DNA from: Tessaracoccus bendigoensis DSM 12906
GTDB lineage: Bacteria > Actinomycetota > Actinomycetes > Propionibacteriales > Propionibacteriaceae
DNA length: 42,289 bases
Assembly (NCBI RefSeq): GCF_900141915.1
Contig: NZ_FQZG01000032.1
Coordinates: 1 to 42,289 of the forward strand
Direction: 5' to 3'
Part shown: positions 1 to 9,166 of the stretch, piece by piece
How positions within the stretch are numbered: position 1 is the stretch's first letter
How the letters are laid out: the number at the start of each line of letters is the position of its first letter
The notes under the pieces: model-generated
What the model saw: the letters and a program-made list of their open reading frames with translations, nothing else
What the model was told of the DNA's origin: nothing
The model's database searches: none
Translations under genes and position numbers: made by a program

Positions 1-150
1 CTGGTAACGGGGCCAACCCGGCCCCGACGCCGTCACCAGCGAAATGCGTCGACACCAGCGAAGTACCGCAGGTATCGCGCACTATCCCTGGTAACCGGAG
101 CGGAACGCTGGTGACGCGCACTATCCCCTGGTGACGGGCCAACCCGGCCT
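1..150. repeat. Left copy of the intergenic repeat block
   Basis: Non-coding DNA of inverted and direct repeats. Positions 1-38 form a hairpin-like module with arms CTGGTAACG and CGTCACCAG around an inner GG-CCAACCCGGCC core. Positions 51-149 are nearly the same as 4053-4150, differing in a short middle stretch and a few single bases. The words ACCAGCGAA, GCGCACTATCC and CTGGTRACG recur. The left end is cut by the window edge. I see no gene here. It looks like a dispersed intergenic repeat family rather than CRISPR, since the units abut without unique spacers. Confidence 0.8.
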
Positions 151-208
151 CGGGTCCTTCCCGCTCAGCCAGACCTCATCACGACCCAGGCAGCTGAGGA
201 GGTCTGAG

Positions 209-3200
209 CTACGACCCCAGCACCGCGTCGGCGACCTTGTCCGAATATGCCGTGTCGCCGTCATTGACCACAACGCTCGCGATCCACACACCGTCGCCCA
301 ACACGTGGCTGCGTGCCAGTAGGTACTCTTCGGCCGCGTCGACCAGTTCGCATCGGGTCCGGCCGTCTACCTCCTCGCACAGGATTCCATTGGCCTCGAT
401 CACTGCGACGACCTCGTCCACCCTCTCGGCGGGAAGCAACGCGAGGGTCGTCCGGAACCCCTCGGGAGCGCCCTCGAAGCGGCCCCAGGAGCAGTCGATC
501 CGCTCCAGCGGCGCGAGCAATGCTGCGATCCCGACATCGGTGGACTGCGCGGCGACGGGGGCGCCGAGCGGCCCGGGCCCCTCGAAGAGCTCATACCCCC
601 GAGAACCCATCGTGCTGAAGGCCGGGTCGTCGAACAGCGCGATGCAGTTGGAGGGAAGCCCAACGGCTTCGGGGGCTGACGGCGATTGAGCAGATTCGGG
701 GGCTGACTGCCCGGGTGCGGTAGCCGGCGGAGAGGCCGGTTCAGGGGGTGATGAGGGATCGGGTCGACCCGATGCGCCAGGTGTCGTCCCTGCCCCGCCG
801 CAGGTCAGGTCACCGGGCACCGCCCGCCCGGTGGTCTCCCGCCATTCGGCCGCCGTCAGGCCACGGCCGACGGTCGCGCACACCACCTCGATCCATCGGC
901 TCGGGCTGAGATCCAGTACGGCGAGCCCACCGCCTCTTGCCGAGGGATCGTTCTCGTAGCTGATCACTAGGCGCTCACCATTGTCGGAGAAGCCGTATCC
1001 CAATCTGGGCGACGTCCGCTCGACGTCCAAGGGGAGCCCGCCGAGGACGATTCCGGAGCTGAGGCTACTGAGTTGCATTCGTCCGACCGCGAGGAACGAT
1101 GCGACCAGGTCGTTGCCCTGATCGATGACCAGTGGCGCGGCCGGATTGTCAGCCAGCGTCGCGACGATCCGTCCCCCGTCTGCCGTGCGCACCGTCGTGA
1201 CGACCCCCTCGCGCAGCACCAACAGTTCATCGTGGTAGCGCGAGGTGGTGTCCAGCGGCACGGGCAACTCGGCGACCGTCGTGTCGTCGGCGACGGACGA
1301 CACGATCACGGGCTTCCCGTTGAAGGTGTCGTTGCCCACCGCGTATGCACCGCTGCCGGAAAGAGACGATGTCTGAATTGCTGTTGCCGTGGTGTTGCCA
1401 GAAGCGAGGTCGAGCCGGACGAGCCCTGCCATCGTCCCAATGAGCAGCGTGTCGTCGGGCGCCAGGTACCGCCCCGTCACGTCACCAGAGCGCAGCTGGG
1501 CTTCGTCCCGCAGCACGCTGGCACCGGCTTCGCCGAGGCTGTTCCGCGCGATTTCGCTCCCGTCAGAAGACAGGATCACGACGTCGCCAGTGACGGGTTC
1601 GACAAAGAAGGCGGAGCCGTCGTCGAGCCAGTCAAGGAAGAGCCCAGAGACTCGTTGAGGCATCCCGACGCCGAGGACGTGCCAGACCGCCTCTGTTAGT
1701 TCATCCGCGGTCACGATCGCCTGCGTGCCGGAGTTGTTGACGTGAACCACCGGGGCGCCACTCGCATTGGAGAGCGTCGAGGTCGTTGCCTCCATCGTAG
1801 ACAGTAACGGATGCCGGTCGAGGTCCCACAACAGCACCCGCCCACCTCCCGCCGAGAGGAGCTGGCCGTTTCCCAGGTACTGGAGCTGGGTCACGATCGT
1901 GCTGCCGGTCAGGGTGAGGAAATCGGGCCTCTCTGCGTCAGCGGGAGCCGGCTCGGAGACGTAGATCGCCCCCGAACTGGCGACGGCGACACGGGCACCA
2001 GTGGCTGAGACCGCCGACGCTGTGACCGTGCCATCGGGAGCCGCGCCACGCCGGGCACCCTGGCTCATATCGGAGCCCAGCGTGGAGTAGACCGCTACGT
2101 CGCCGCCGGGCATCGGGACCGCGACAGCCGAGCCTGAACCCGCGAGGGCATCCACCTGGTACCTCAACGGAATCCAGCCGCGTCCAGCCTCAGAATGCAG
2201 CGAGAAGTCGTCGATGCCGCGATGCTGCGCGGTGAGAAGGTCGTCGGAACTGATGAGGATGACGATGTTCTCCTCGTCGCGGAAGGCCACGCTGCGCAGG
2301 TACCCATCGACTTCGCCGAGGGGTTCAGCATTGGCGGTGCCGCTGACGCCGCGCAGGACGGCGACCTCGACTCCTGGGACGGCGTCTCCCGACGAGGTCG
2401 TCGTCGTACGGGCGTGGACTACGGTCTCGCCCGACGGCGAGACGACCACTGGGCCGACGGCATCGCTGGGGCCCTCGACAAGCGCTCCGTCTCGCCAAAC
2501 TGCGATCGAGCGGGTCGTGCGCCAGGCATCCTTCCCGAACGCGGCGGCGACGGTGCGCCCATCGTCGCTCACTGAAATCCCTGTGACGGCCCCGCCGTCC
2601 TCGCGGAGTGCGGTCATGGCCCGCCCGGCGCGATCCCATTGGAGCACTGCCCCGGCGGAGGTTCCGATTATGACGTGTTTGCCATCTGCCGAGCCAGCCA
2701 GCGCCGTAGCACTCCCGTCGAAGTCGACGGCGTCGAGCAGATAGGGGTTTGAGGTGATCGATTGCAGCAAGGCTGCGCGGGTCAGCGCATCGTCCTCCAT
2801 CCGGAACGCCTGGTCGGCCAACAGCCGGGCCTTCACGATGTCGGTGTCGACGAGCGACTGCGCCGTCGCCGCGAGCTGACGTGCGGTGGCAACCCGGGCC
2901 TCCTCCTCCGCACGGTCGCGCTGCTGGGTGGCCTCGCCGGCCTGCATGACGGCCACAATTCCTGCCATGACGGCGACCAGCAGTAGGACGGTCAGCCCCG
3001 CGATTGCGCTGCGGGCGAGCCTCCGGGCCCGCCTGTGTTGTCGCACGTTCTCGCCGATGAGGCCATCGCGGTCTTCGCCCCGCACGGTGGCGGCGATGTC
3101 AGCGACGCGTTCCTCGAATCGGGGATCGGCGGTCCCGAGGCCACCTTCATCCTCGAACCAGCGCAGGTCGATCCACCGCGGCTCCTCGCGGTAGGCATCG

Positions 3201-3592
3201 ACGAGCACCCGGGGGAGGGCTGTCGAGCGAGCCGTGTCGAACCTGTTCGCCGCTCTGTCCCACCACAGCTCACCGGATGCCTGGACGAGGAGGATGGTGT
3301 CCGCGGACTTGTGATCCAGCCACCAACGCAGCTCGTTCGTGACGTATTCGGAAGCTGCGGCCTCTGGAGTTGCGAGCAGGACGAGCCATTTTGACTGTCG
3401 CAGCCCACCCTCGATCGTCGACCACAGCGCCGTGTTGGCCGACATGCTGGTGTCGTCGCGGAAGATCCGGGTCGCCCTCAGCCGGTACCAAGGCTTCGCG
3501 AAACGCTCCACTGCCCCCTGCAGCGCTGTCGCGAGCGGCGTGGAAGTGGATCGCGCATAGGAGATGAACGCCTGAAACTGCTCGGAACTCAT
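209..3592 (-). CDS. TIR domain - membrane helix - WD40-like propeller protein
   Basis: Likely a membrane-tethered immune or stress effector of 1127 aa. Residues 6-140 fit a TIR domain: FISYAR at the start, then IFRDDTSMSA, and YVTNELRWW, whose E87 sits where NAD-cleaving TIR enzymes have the catalytic Glu. A hydrophobic helix (about 196-216) and a charged coiled-coil follow. The segment around residues 237-280 (RQLAATAQSLV onward) is the kind that precedes WD40 repeats in bacterial signalling proteins. Residues ~285-900 read as weak beta-propeller repeats. A Pro/Ser/Ala-rich linker (~965-1010) leads to a Cys-containing C-terminal domain I do not recognise. The start is supported by GGAGGG just upstream. 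TIR should be cytoplasmic and the propeller outside, or the reverse; the sequence does not settle it. NADase activity is inferred from the family. Confidence 0.85.
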   Translation of the reverse strand: MSSEQFQAFISYARSTSTPLATALQGAVERFAKPWYRLRATRIFRDDTSMSANTALWSTIEGGLRQSKWLVLLATPEAAASEYVTNELRWWLDHKSADTILLVQASGELWWDRAANRFDTARSTALPRVLVDAYREEPRWIDLRWFEDEGGLGTADPRFEERVADIAATVRGEDRDGLIGENVRQHRRARRLARSAIAGLTVLLLVAVMAGIVAVMQAGEATQQRDRAEEEARVATARQLAATAQSLVDTDIVKARLLADQAFRMEDDALTRAALLQSITSNPYLLDAVDFDGSATALAGSADGKHVIIGTSAGAVLQWDRAGRAMTALREDGGAVTGISVSDDGRTVAAAFGKDAWRTTRSIAVWRDGALVEGPSDAVGPVVVSPSGETVVHARTTTTSSGDAVPGVEVAVLRGVSGTANAEPLGEVDGYLRSVAFRDEENIVILISSDDLLTAQHRGIDDFSLHSEAGRGWIPLRYQVDALAGSGSAVAVPMPGGDVAVYSTLGSDMSQGARRGAAPDGTVTASAVSATGARVAVASSGAIYVSEPAPADAERPDFLTLTGSTIVTQLQYLGNGQLLSAGGGRVLLWDLDRHPLLSTMEATTSTLSNASGAPVVHVNNSGTQAIVTADELTEAVWHVLGVGMPQRVSGLFLDWLDDGSAFFVEPVTGDVVILSSDGSEIARNSLGEAGASVLRDEAQLRSGDVTGRYLAPDDTLLIGTMAGLVRLDLASGNTTATAIQTSSLSGSGAYAVGNDTFNGKPVIVSSVADDTTVAELPVPLDTTSRYHDELLVLREGVVTTVRTADGGRIVATLADNPAAPLVIDQGNDLVASFLAVGRMQLSSLSSGIVLGGLPLDVERTSPRLGYGFSDNGERLVISYENDPSARGGGLAVLDLSPSRWIEVVCATVGRGLTAAEWRETTGRAVPGDLTCGGAGTTPGASGRPDPSSPPEPASPPATAPGQSAPESAQSPSAPEAVGLPSNCIALFDDPAFSTMGSRGYELFEGPGPLGAPVAAQSTDVGIAALLAPLERIDCSWGRFEGAPEGFRTTLALLPAERVDEVVAVIEANGILCEEVDGRTRCELVDAAEEYLLARSHVLGDGVWIASVVVNDGDTAYSDKVADAVLGS

Positions 3593-3756
3593 TGGCCCTC
3601 CGCATCAGTTGTGGGGGAGAATCGAGTACTGCTTAGGTGCATCTGGCAATTTGTTCTGCGACTCTACTGCTCTCGGGACGCCACCGCAGGCGACCAACGG
3701 TCTCAGGACTCCGCTGGCTAGAAGGTGACGCCTTCGTCGTCGGCGCGTACGCGGTT

Positions 3757-3847
3757 GGGGCGTTGAGCACTATCCAGGACTCGATCGGCGACACGCCGCA
3801 GGCGGGCGTCGATTCCCGCAACGAGCCGGGAATAGTGCTCAACGCCC
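3757..3847. repeat. Long inverted repeat upstream of the TIR-propeller gene
   Basis: Arms GGGCGTTGAGCACTATCC (3758-3775) and the complement at 3829-3847 match over 18 bases with one inserted base; the ~53-bp loop has partial inner pairing. It lies between the TIR-propeller gene start and the 39-bp array. The core GCACTATCC is shared with the flanking repeat block. It could be a transcript structure, a protein-binding site or a small miniature-element remnant. Positions 3593-3756 hold the promoter region of the TIR-propeller gene, with no clear promoter match. Confidence 0.6.
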
Positions 3848-3889
3848 GACGCAACCCGAGCCCCGGAGCCAGGGCCGAGGTCCAGCCTG

Positions 3890-4190
3890 GTGGCGGGCCA
3901 ACCCGGCCCGGACGTCGTTACCAGCGAAATGTCTCGACACCAGCCCTCTGACGTCGTCACCAGCGAAGTGCGTCGACACCAGCCCCCTGACGTCGACACC
4001 AGCGAAATGTCTCGACACCAGCCCTCTGACGTCGTTACCAGCGAAAACGGTCGATACCAGCGAAGTACCGCAGGTATCGCGCACTATCCCTGGTAACGGG
4101 TGCAGACCGCTGGTAACGCGCACTATCCCTGGTGACGGGTCAACCCGGCCCTGACGTCGTCACCAGCGAGGTGCCTCGACACCAGCCCCC
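3890..4190. repeat. 39-bp tandem repeat array plus right copy of the repeat block
   Basis: Three contiguous 39-bp units (3911-3949, 3950-3988, 3989-4027) begin GACGTCG and each contains two ACCAGC half-sites about 20 bp apart. A fourth unit starts at 4028 and diverges after its first half; another full copy lies at 4152-4190. Between them, 4053-4150 is the near-duplicate of 51-149. Hairpin modules CTGGTGRCGGGYCAACCCGG occur at ~3897 and ~4130. There are no spacers, so this is not CRISPR. Positions 4191-4353 beyond it hold no gene I can support. Confidence 0.8.
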
Positions 4191-4353
4191 AACGGTCGCT
4201 GGAGAGGCGGGAGCCGACCCGGGTAGCGTGGCGACTGCGACGACAGAGCAGAAAAGCCCGGGCAGGAGGAGCGCCCACCAGCCGAGGCGTTGTTGAGAGG
4301 GGCCAGATCGACCGGGCAGGGGCATGCCGTCGAATCCTTCCCCGCCCATGCGG

Positions 4354-5589
4354 TTAGGCACCTGTCAGGTCATCCTTGCGTGGCAGAAGCCACTTCACGG
4401 CGTAGCGGGTCTGGACGGCGGGCCTCGTTCGTTCGATCCCGATCGAGTAGCCACCGTTCTCGTCACGAACGCACGAGTACGCACCCTTCATCAGGGTTGC
4501 GCTCTCGTCGACGAACGGTGCTCCCCGCCAGGTTGCCTCTGGAGGGAGCGGGTCGATCCAGCAGTCCGGCGCGAAGTTGACCGTGTACCTGTAGAGCTCC
4601 GTTGGGTTCAGGACCTGGATGATGAACGACTCGTAGTTGCGCATGTCTAACTCGGGGTTCTCCAGAAGCAGTTCACGCAGCTTCTCTCTATGCGCCACCT
4701 TGAGGGCGGGGAGGGTGAAGCGGTAGGTCATCTTGACTTCGGTGCCTGCCACCAGCGGCGGGTGGAAGTCCAGGTGGAAGCTGTAGTTGCCTCCTGGCAC
4801 GACGGACTTGTTGGAGATGCTGATTCTTCCGTTGGGATAGTCGTATTCGAGAATCTCGACGCCGAAGCCCTCGTCGGCGCGGAAAGGGAGGATGTTCGCC
4901 GCTTGAGCCACGACGACCGGCACGTAGTGGATCACCGGTGACTGGCAGACGAAGTGCTCCTTCCTGGTGGAGGTCGCGCGGAGGGAATCCCGGTCCGCGC
5001 CCAGCGCCAAGTCCCACGTCTGGTCCAGGAGAATGTGACGTCGTGGATACGTCGAGTCGGCCGGTGCGTTCGCTGACGGGTCGACGATGCCCGGTTCGGG
5101 CGCAGCGGCGCCGCACTCCTCGAACGCCTCCTGGGCGTAGTAGCAGATGAGGTCCGCGTGCTCGAAGGGCACCCGCTGCCTCCCACACAATCCGGCGAGG
5201 TTCGTGAGGAACTTCTTGACGCCGACGGTGTCGCCGATCTCCGTTGCCTGGTAGTCGTCGCGCATGGGCGTGAACAGGTCATCGGCCTCGATGTCAGGGA
5301 ACAACAAGATGAAGATGGGTTTCTCGGACAGCCAGAACGCGGTGAACTCGGCACTCAGCCACTGGCTTCCCCGGTACCTCGGAGTCACGAGGAACAACCC
5401 GGCGTCACACTCGTTCAGGCTCTTCCGGATCCAGGATTTCCACATGTCTCCAGCGCCGAGATCCCGGGCATGGGTGAACTGGAGGTCCCCGTCGAAAGCG
5501 TTGCTGAGTCGTGTGATGACGGACTCAGCCAAGTGCGCCTCGGCAAGGCTGGAACTGACGAACAGGTTCGTCCTCGACTGGTTGATCAT
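4354..5589 (-). CDS. TIR domain protein with beta-rich C-terminal domain
   Basis: Last gene of the minus-strand operon, 411 aa. Residues 7-135 form a TIR-like domain: NLFVSSS strand, LQFTHARDLGAGDMW loop, CDAGLFLVTPRYRGSQWLSAE, with E81 in the position of the catalytic Glu, then PIFILLFPD. After a linker, residues ~185-411 are beta-rich (PGGNYSFHLDF, AGTEVKMTYRFTLP, final YAVKW) and resemble the C-terminus of the HTH protein at 10155-11090. The start is ATG at 5589, which overlaps the RyR gene stop as ATGA and has AGGGAGG upstream; the longer open frame reads back into the RyR gene and is rejected. Probable role: NAD-consuming or cyclic-ADP-ribose-type effector whose C-terminal domain senses a partner or ligand. 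Function is inferred from family and neighbours only. Confidence 0.8.
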   Translation of the reverse strand: MINQSRTNLFVSSSLAEAHLAESVITRLSNAFDGDLQFTHARDLGAGDMWKSWIRKSLNECDAGLFLVTPRYRGSQWLSAEFTAFWLSEKPIFILLFPDIEADDLFTPMRDDYQATEIGDTVGVKKFLTNLAGLCGRQRVPFEHADLICYYAQEAFEECGAAAPEPGIVDPSANAPADSTYPRRHILLDQTWDLALGADRDSLRATSTRKEHFVCQSPVIHYVPVVVAQAANILPFRADEGFGVEILEYDYPNGRISISNKSVVPGGNYSFHLDFHPPLVAGTEVKMTYRFTLPALKVAHREKLRELLLENPELDMRNYESFIIQVLNPTELYRYTVNFAPDCWIDPLPPEATWRGAPFVDESATLMKGAYSCVRDENGGYSIGIERTRPAVQTRYAVKWLLPRKDDLTGA

Positions 5590-7214
5590 GGGTTTCCTCC
5601 CTTTCGCTCCTTCTTGACGGACGGGTCCAGCAGGCCCGATGATCCCGCCCGGAACACCTCCACCCCACCCTCCGCGAGGATGTACGGCAACTGAGCCATG
5701 ATGTGGAAGTCGTACCTCCGCGTCCTTTCCGGCACGTCTTTCCAGGGTTCCATCCATTTGTGGTCGTTGGCCCCGTTGAGTCTCTGGAACAAGGCCCAAC
5801 GACGGTGTTCCAACTCGGCCAACCTGCCTATCGGAAGGTCGACGGGGGCTGAGCCCCCTGATCTGGTCGACCTCCAGTCGAGCCCGACGGCGGCGTGAGC
5901 GACCGCCGAGCCGACGACGACCCCGCGGTTGCTGGCCTTGAGGAAGTCCGAGAGTTCCTCCCACATCTCATATGCGACACTCGAGCCGGTGGCGTTGCCG
6001 GTCTCCGAACTGACGTCCTGGTAGGCGAGATGCACCATCGGCGCCAGCAACTCGGCCGTCTCAAGGCTCAGCAGGGGCGCTTGGCCGACGGGGCGGTTGA
6101 CCGCCAGCCCGGCCCGCCTGGCAAGCCGGGGCAGCTGGAAGGCGAGCTCCAAAGCAGTCAGACGGGTGCCGTCCGATTCTCTACATCCCACAGCCCGTTG
6201 GATCTCCCGTGCCATGGCACTGAGCTCGCCCGGCGTCAGGATGATTCCGACGTCCCCGGCACCTTCCCCCGACAGCTCCAGCCCGGCGCTGGCCAGGATC
6301 GTCTCGCAGGCAGCCGCCACCGACCCCAGCTGTCGGCGAAGCATCTCGGGTTGCTCGGCATATGGGACCGGAGACGTCGTACCTGGCTGGTTGATGACGT
6401 CGTCGAAGATGGGTTCCTCCGGTCGCGTCGCGGCGGCTTCAGGGGCGTTCATCCACGCGGTGTCGGCGAGCAGCAATTCGCGGAGCCGGACGGAAGCGTC
6501 GGAATCGGTGGTCGCAGCAAGTTGGATCGCCTGGGTCACCGAGAAGACGGTCACGGCCTCGGGAGAGGGCCAGCGCGCGGCGTGGCCGTCGATGATGGCG
6601 GCCACACGAGCCTTGGGATGACGGCGTGCGATCGCCGAAGCGATGGTGAGAGTGGAGTCGGGTGCGGCGGTCGCCACAATCACGGTCGGCCCGGTTGCGG
6701 TGCCCTTCTCGTCGGGTGGGGCGTCCCACATCTCGACGAGTTCACCGACACGGATCGCCACCGGGATGGGTCTTCCCGAAACCTCGGTCCACGTGACCCG
6801 ACCCTCCCGCCCTGCCTCCTCGCGGGCATCACGCGCCCAGCCCGGCTCCTGCCCAATGCAGTGGACGATCAACGGCCAACCCGGCTCAGACCAGCCCTCG
6901 AGAAGTGCGCGGGTCACATGCCGTGCCAGGTCGCCGTCGCCCACGACCACCGGGGGCGGTGCGACCCTCCCGAGCGGCGCGGGCGGGAACTGATCGGTGA
7001 CCCGCCTTGCCAGCGCCGGACCCCAGGCCGTGGCGGTGACGAGCGGATCGCGCGCGTACAGGTCCGCCAGGTCCTGTTCCAGGAAGACGGTTCTGCACGG
7101 CTGCCCGGGGTGCTGCCTACGCCACTGGGCAAGTAGCTCCCCCGTCTCGGCATCAGAGGAGCCGATGACGATTTCGATGGCGTCGTCTCCGGACAGCGCG
7201 CAATCAGATTGCAT
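5586..7214 (-). CDS. Rossmann (TrkA-N-like) and RyR domain protein
   Basis: A 542-aa soluble protein. Residues ~86-165 look like a TrkA-N-type nucleotide-binding Rossmann unit (VVVGDGDLARHV). A second alpha/beta segment follows around 175-235 (GPTVIVATAAP, ARVAAIIDGHAARW). The C-terminal part (~415-517) is an RyR-type domain with the hallmark LAELEHRRW at 465-473, then KWMEPWKDVPERTRRYDFHI and IMAQLPYILAEGG. RyR domains with TrkA-N partners are known from predicted nucleotide-signalling conflict systems, where they are thought to bind a nucleotide ligand. It starts at ATG 7214, overlaps the TPR gene end by 11 bp, and is coupled by ATGA to the TIR gene, which suggests one complex or pathway. 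The longer upstream open frame lies inside the TPR gene and is rejected. Confidence 0.8.
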   Translation of the reverse strand: MQSDCALSGDDAIEIVIGSSDAETGELLAQWRRQHPGQPCRTVFLEQDLADLYARDPLVTATAWGPALARRVTDQFPPAPLGRVAPPPVVVGDGDLARHVTRALLEGWSEPGWPLIVHCIGQEPGWARDAREEAGREGRVTWTEVSGRPIPVAIRVGELVEMWDAPPDEKGTATGPTVIVATAAPDSTLTIASAIARRHPKARVAAIIDGHAARWPSPEAVTVFSVTQAIQLAATTDSDASVRLRELLLADTAWMNAPEAAATRPEEPIFDDVINQPGTTSPVPYAEQPEMLRRQLGSVAAACETILASAGLELSGEGAGDVGIILTPGELSAMAREIQRAVGCRESDGTRLTALELAFQLPRLARRAGLAVNRPVGQAPLLSLETAELLAPMVHLAYQDVSSETGNATGSSVAYEMWEELSDFLKASNRGVVVGSAVAHAAVGLDWRSTRSGGSAPVDLPIGRLAELEHRRWALFQRLNGANDHKWMEPWKDVPERTRRYDFHIMAQLPYILAEGGVEVFRAGSSGLLDPSVKKERKGGNP

Positions 7215-8943
7215 AGTGGATCCCTTGGGTCGGGGTGCGATCAGAAGGCCCGGAGCGATGCTCGGCCCGGTTGGTGTGTCCCTGGATGTCGAAGGGGAGG
7301 TCGTCGGGGTCGCCTGTCCTCGGCACGGGAAGGAAGGGGAGATCCGTCCTGTCTCCGCCGGCGATATCGGGGGCCCCGGAGGCCACGAAACCTGCGGTTC
7401 GAGAGAACACGATGATCTCGGAGGCGACCTCTGGAAGGTTCCGCTCCAAAGCCAAACGAACCCCCAGCTCGAAAGCCGGATGGAGCTCGGTGCGGAGCCA
7501 GGCATCCCGGAAGGCGCGTTTGCGCATCGCGAAGCGCTCCAGATGGAGGGCACCGGCACCGCCCAGCACGCACTCCAGCGCCCGATCCGATTCACCCATC
7601 GCGTCGAGGGTCCGCCCCAGTTCGAGGAGCGCCCTGGCCTCCCACAGCTCCATTCCATCCAGGAACCGGACGCGTTCAACGGCTCGGCGGAGGAGTCGCT
7701 GCGACTCCAGGAGCGACGTCGTCCCCAGCCCTCTCAACAAGGCGCCGGCTTCGACCAACGCGCCCACCTCCACCCGCTCAAGGCCGGGAACCCCGTGCAG
7801 CCGCGCCACTTGACCAGCGACCCGCGGGGTCAAGGCCTTCGGAGAACCTTTGGCCTCGTTGATGGCCAGGTCGACCTGGCTGCCCAAGGCCGCCGCGGAG
7901 AGTCGGCGCTGGCTCAAGGTTGCTTTGTCGCGGAGGCGTCGCGCGAGCCGGGCCTGCAACTGCTCATCGGAGTGGACCAGGTCCTGATTCACCCGGCGCT
8001 CATCTGGGGTGCGACGCTCGCGGCCGAGGTCCACCGCGATGGGGGCCGACGGTGGGGGTGGCGGCTCTCTAGGGCCGTCGAATCGCGGAGCGAGGCGATC
8101 CAGACGGCCATTGGCCTTCTTCCGCCTGCCCTCGGCACGGTCGAGTTGCCCCCACTCGGTCAGGCAGGCGGCGAACTGCTGGTCGAGTCGCACCTTGACG
8201 GCGTCCATGCCGGTGCAGGTCCCCAAGAGCGCCTGGGCGTCCTCAAGGTTGTCCAGCGCCTCGGCGATGCGACCCAGCTGGTGCAGATTCCCGGCACGGG
8301 CCAGAAGGTACCTGATCCTGATGCGGGTTGGGGCCGCTGGCTGCGACCAGTATCCGCGATCCTGCTCCAGCACGGATGCGGCATCGCCAAGCCGACCGCA
8401 ACGGGTCAGCGCATCGGCGAGCGTGATCCTGACGCTGCGTTCGCGCACCTGCTTCCCTGCCCGGGCGAACTCGGCGAGCGCGTTCTGCAGATCTGCGACA
8501 GCCACGAAGAACTGTGAAGTCTCAAGGTGGCACTCACCGACAAGCGCCCACGCCCAGCCGGAAACCGTGGCGTCCGGATCGTCGAGCCACCCTTTGGCCA
8601 TGCCCAACGCCTGGATGTGACGGTCGGAGGCCAGCAGGCATGCGGCCAGTTCCAGCTCGGCCAGCCCGACGCTCCGCTCGCCGGGAGCGGACGCCGCCAA
8701 GTTGGCGAGTCGCACCGCGTGCGATGCCGAGTCGCGGGCCATCCGGAGGTCGGCCGGGTCTTCGCCGTGGCGCAGGATCCGTGCCTGAAGCCGGAATGCG
8801 GCTGATCGTCGCCGCGAGTCCTGTCCTCTGCCGCTGCCTCGAAGGTACCGGAGGAGGTGCTCGTGTGCGTCTTGTAGGTTACCGGCGAGGTCGAGCCGGC
8901 GCGCGGCGTCCAACTGAGAGTAGTCCAGGATTGTCATTGTCAT
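7204..8943 (-). CDS. TPR-repeat scaffold protein
   Basis: A 579-aa protein made almost wholly of paired alpha helices typical of TPR arrays (for example ALGMAKGWLDDPDA, GRLGDAASVLEQDRGYW, GRIAEALDNLEDAQALLG, GESDRALECVLGGAGAL). The central part, ~315-380, is proline- and charge-rich. The last helical stretch (LPEVASEIIVFSRTAGFVASG) resembles what precedes a CHAT protease domain in other actinobacterial TPR proteins, but no CHAT domain follows; the tail ends after ~50 low-complexity residues. The start is uncertain: ATG 8943 lacks a clear ribosome site; an in-frame GTG at 9126 would add 61 residues and sit 40 bp after the upstream gene. Probably a scaffold linking sensor and effectors of the operon. 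Confidence 0.75.
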   Translation of the reverse strand: MTMTILDYSQLDAARRLDLAGNLQDAHEHLLRYLRGSGRGQDSRRRSAAFRLQARILRHGEDPADLRMARDSASHAVRLANLAASAPGERSVGLAELELAACLLASDRHIQALGMAKGWLDDPDATVSGWAWALVGECHLETSQFFVAVADLQNALAEFARAGKQVRERSVRITLADALTRCGRLGDAASVLEQDRGYWSQPAAPTRIRIRYLLARAGNLHQLGRIAEALDNLEDAQALLGTCTGMDAVKVRLDQQFAACLTEWGQLDRAEGRRKKANGRLDRLAPRFDGPREPPPPPSAPIAVDLGRERRTPDERRVNQDLVHSDEQLQARLARRLRDKATLSQRRLSAAALGSQVDLAINEAKGSPKALTPRVAGQVARLHGVPGLERVEVGALVEAGALLRGLGTTSLLESQRLLRRAVERVRFLDGMELWEARALLELGRTLDAMGESDRALECVLGGAGALHLERFAMRKRAFRDAWLRTELHPAFELGVRLALERNLPEVASEIIVFSRTAGFVASGAPDIAGGDRTDLPFLPVPRTGDPDDLPFDIQGHTNRAEHRSGPSDRTPTQGIHYAI

Positions 8944-9166
8944 CGTCGTCCGGATCTGATTGCCGCTTGTCGAGGGGCGGGAGGAGTTCGACTGCCGCCC
9001 TTGGCGAAGTTGCGCGTCTGGTGGTGCCGCCCGCGCCACCGTCCCAGCGTTCCTTGGTCGCTTGGGGACATCCTTGCCGACCGCGGCGTCGTCCGGGGCC
9101 AGTGACGCGAGGATCTCCGCCCTCACTGTTCGGGTCAGGGATGGCCCCTGTCGCGCGTGTTCCCGT

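Noticed and set aside
3911..4190. CRISPR array
   Set aside because: Repeat units abut with a fixed 39-bp period; there are no unique spacers and no cas genes.
4140..4361. Possible 73-aa membrane peptide overlapping the TIR gene end by 8 bp
   Set aside because: It has one hydrophobic stretch, but its C-terminal third is a translation of the repeat array and the GTG start has no good ribosome site.
5590..5964. Extra N-terminal 125 residues on the TIR protein
   Set aside because: They are low-complexity and translate the RyR gene in another frame; ATG 5589 has a ribosome site and ATGA coupling.
7215..7679. Extra N-terminus on the RyR protein
   Set aside because: It reads within the TPR gene in another frame and has no family resemblance.
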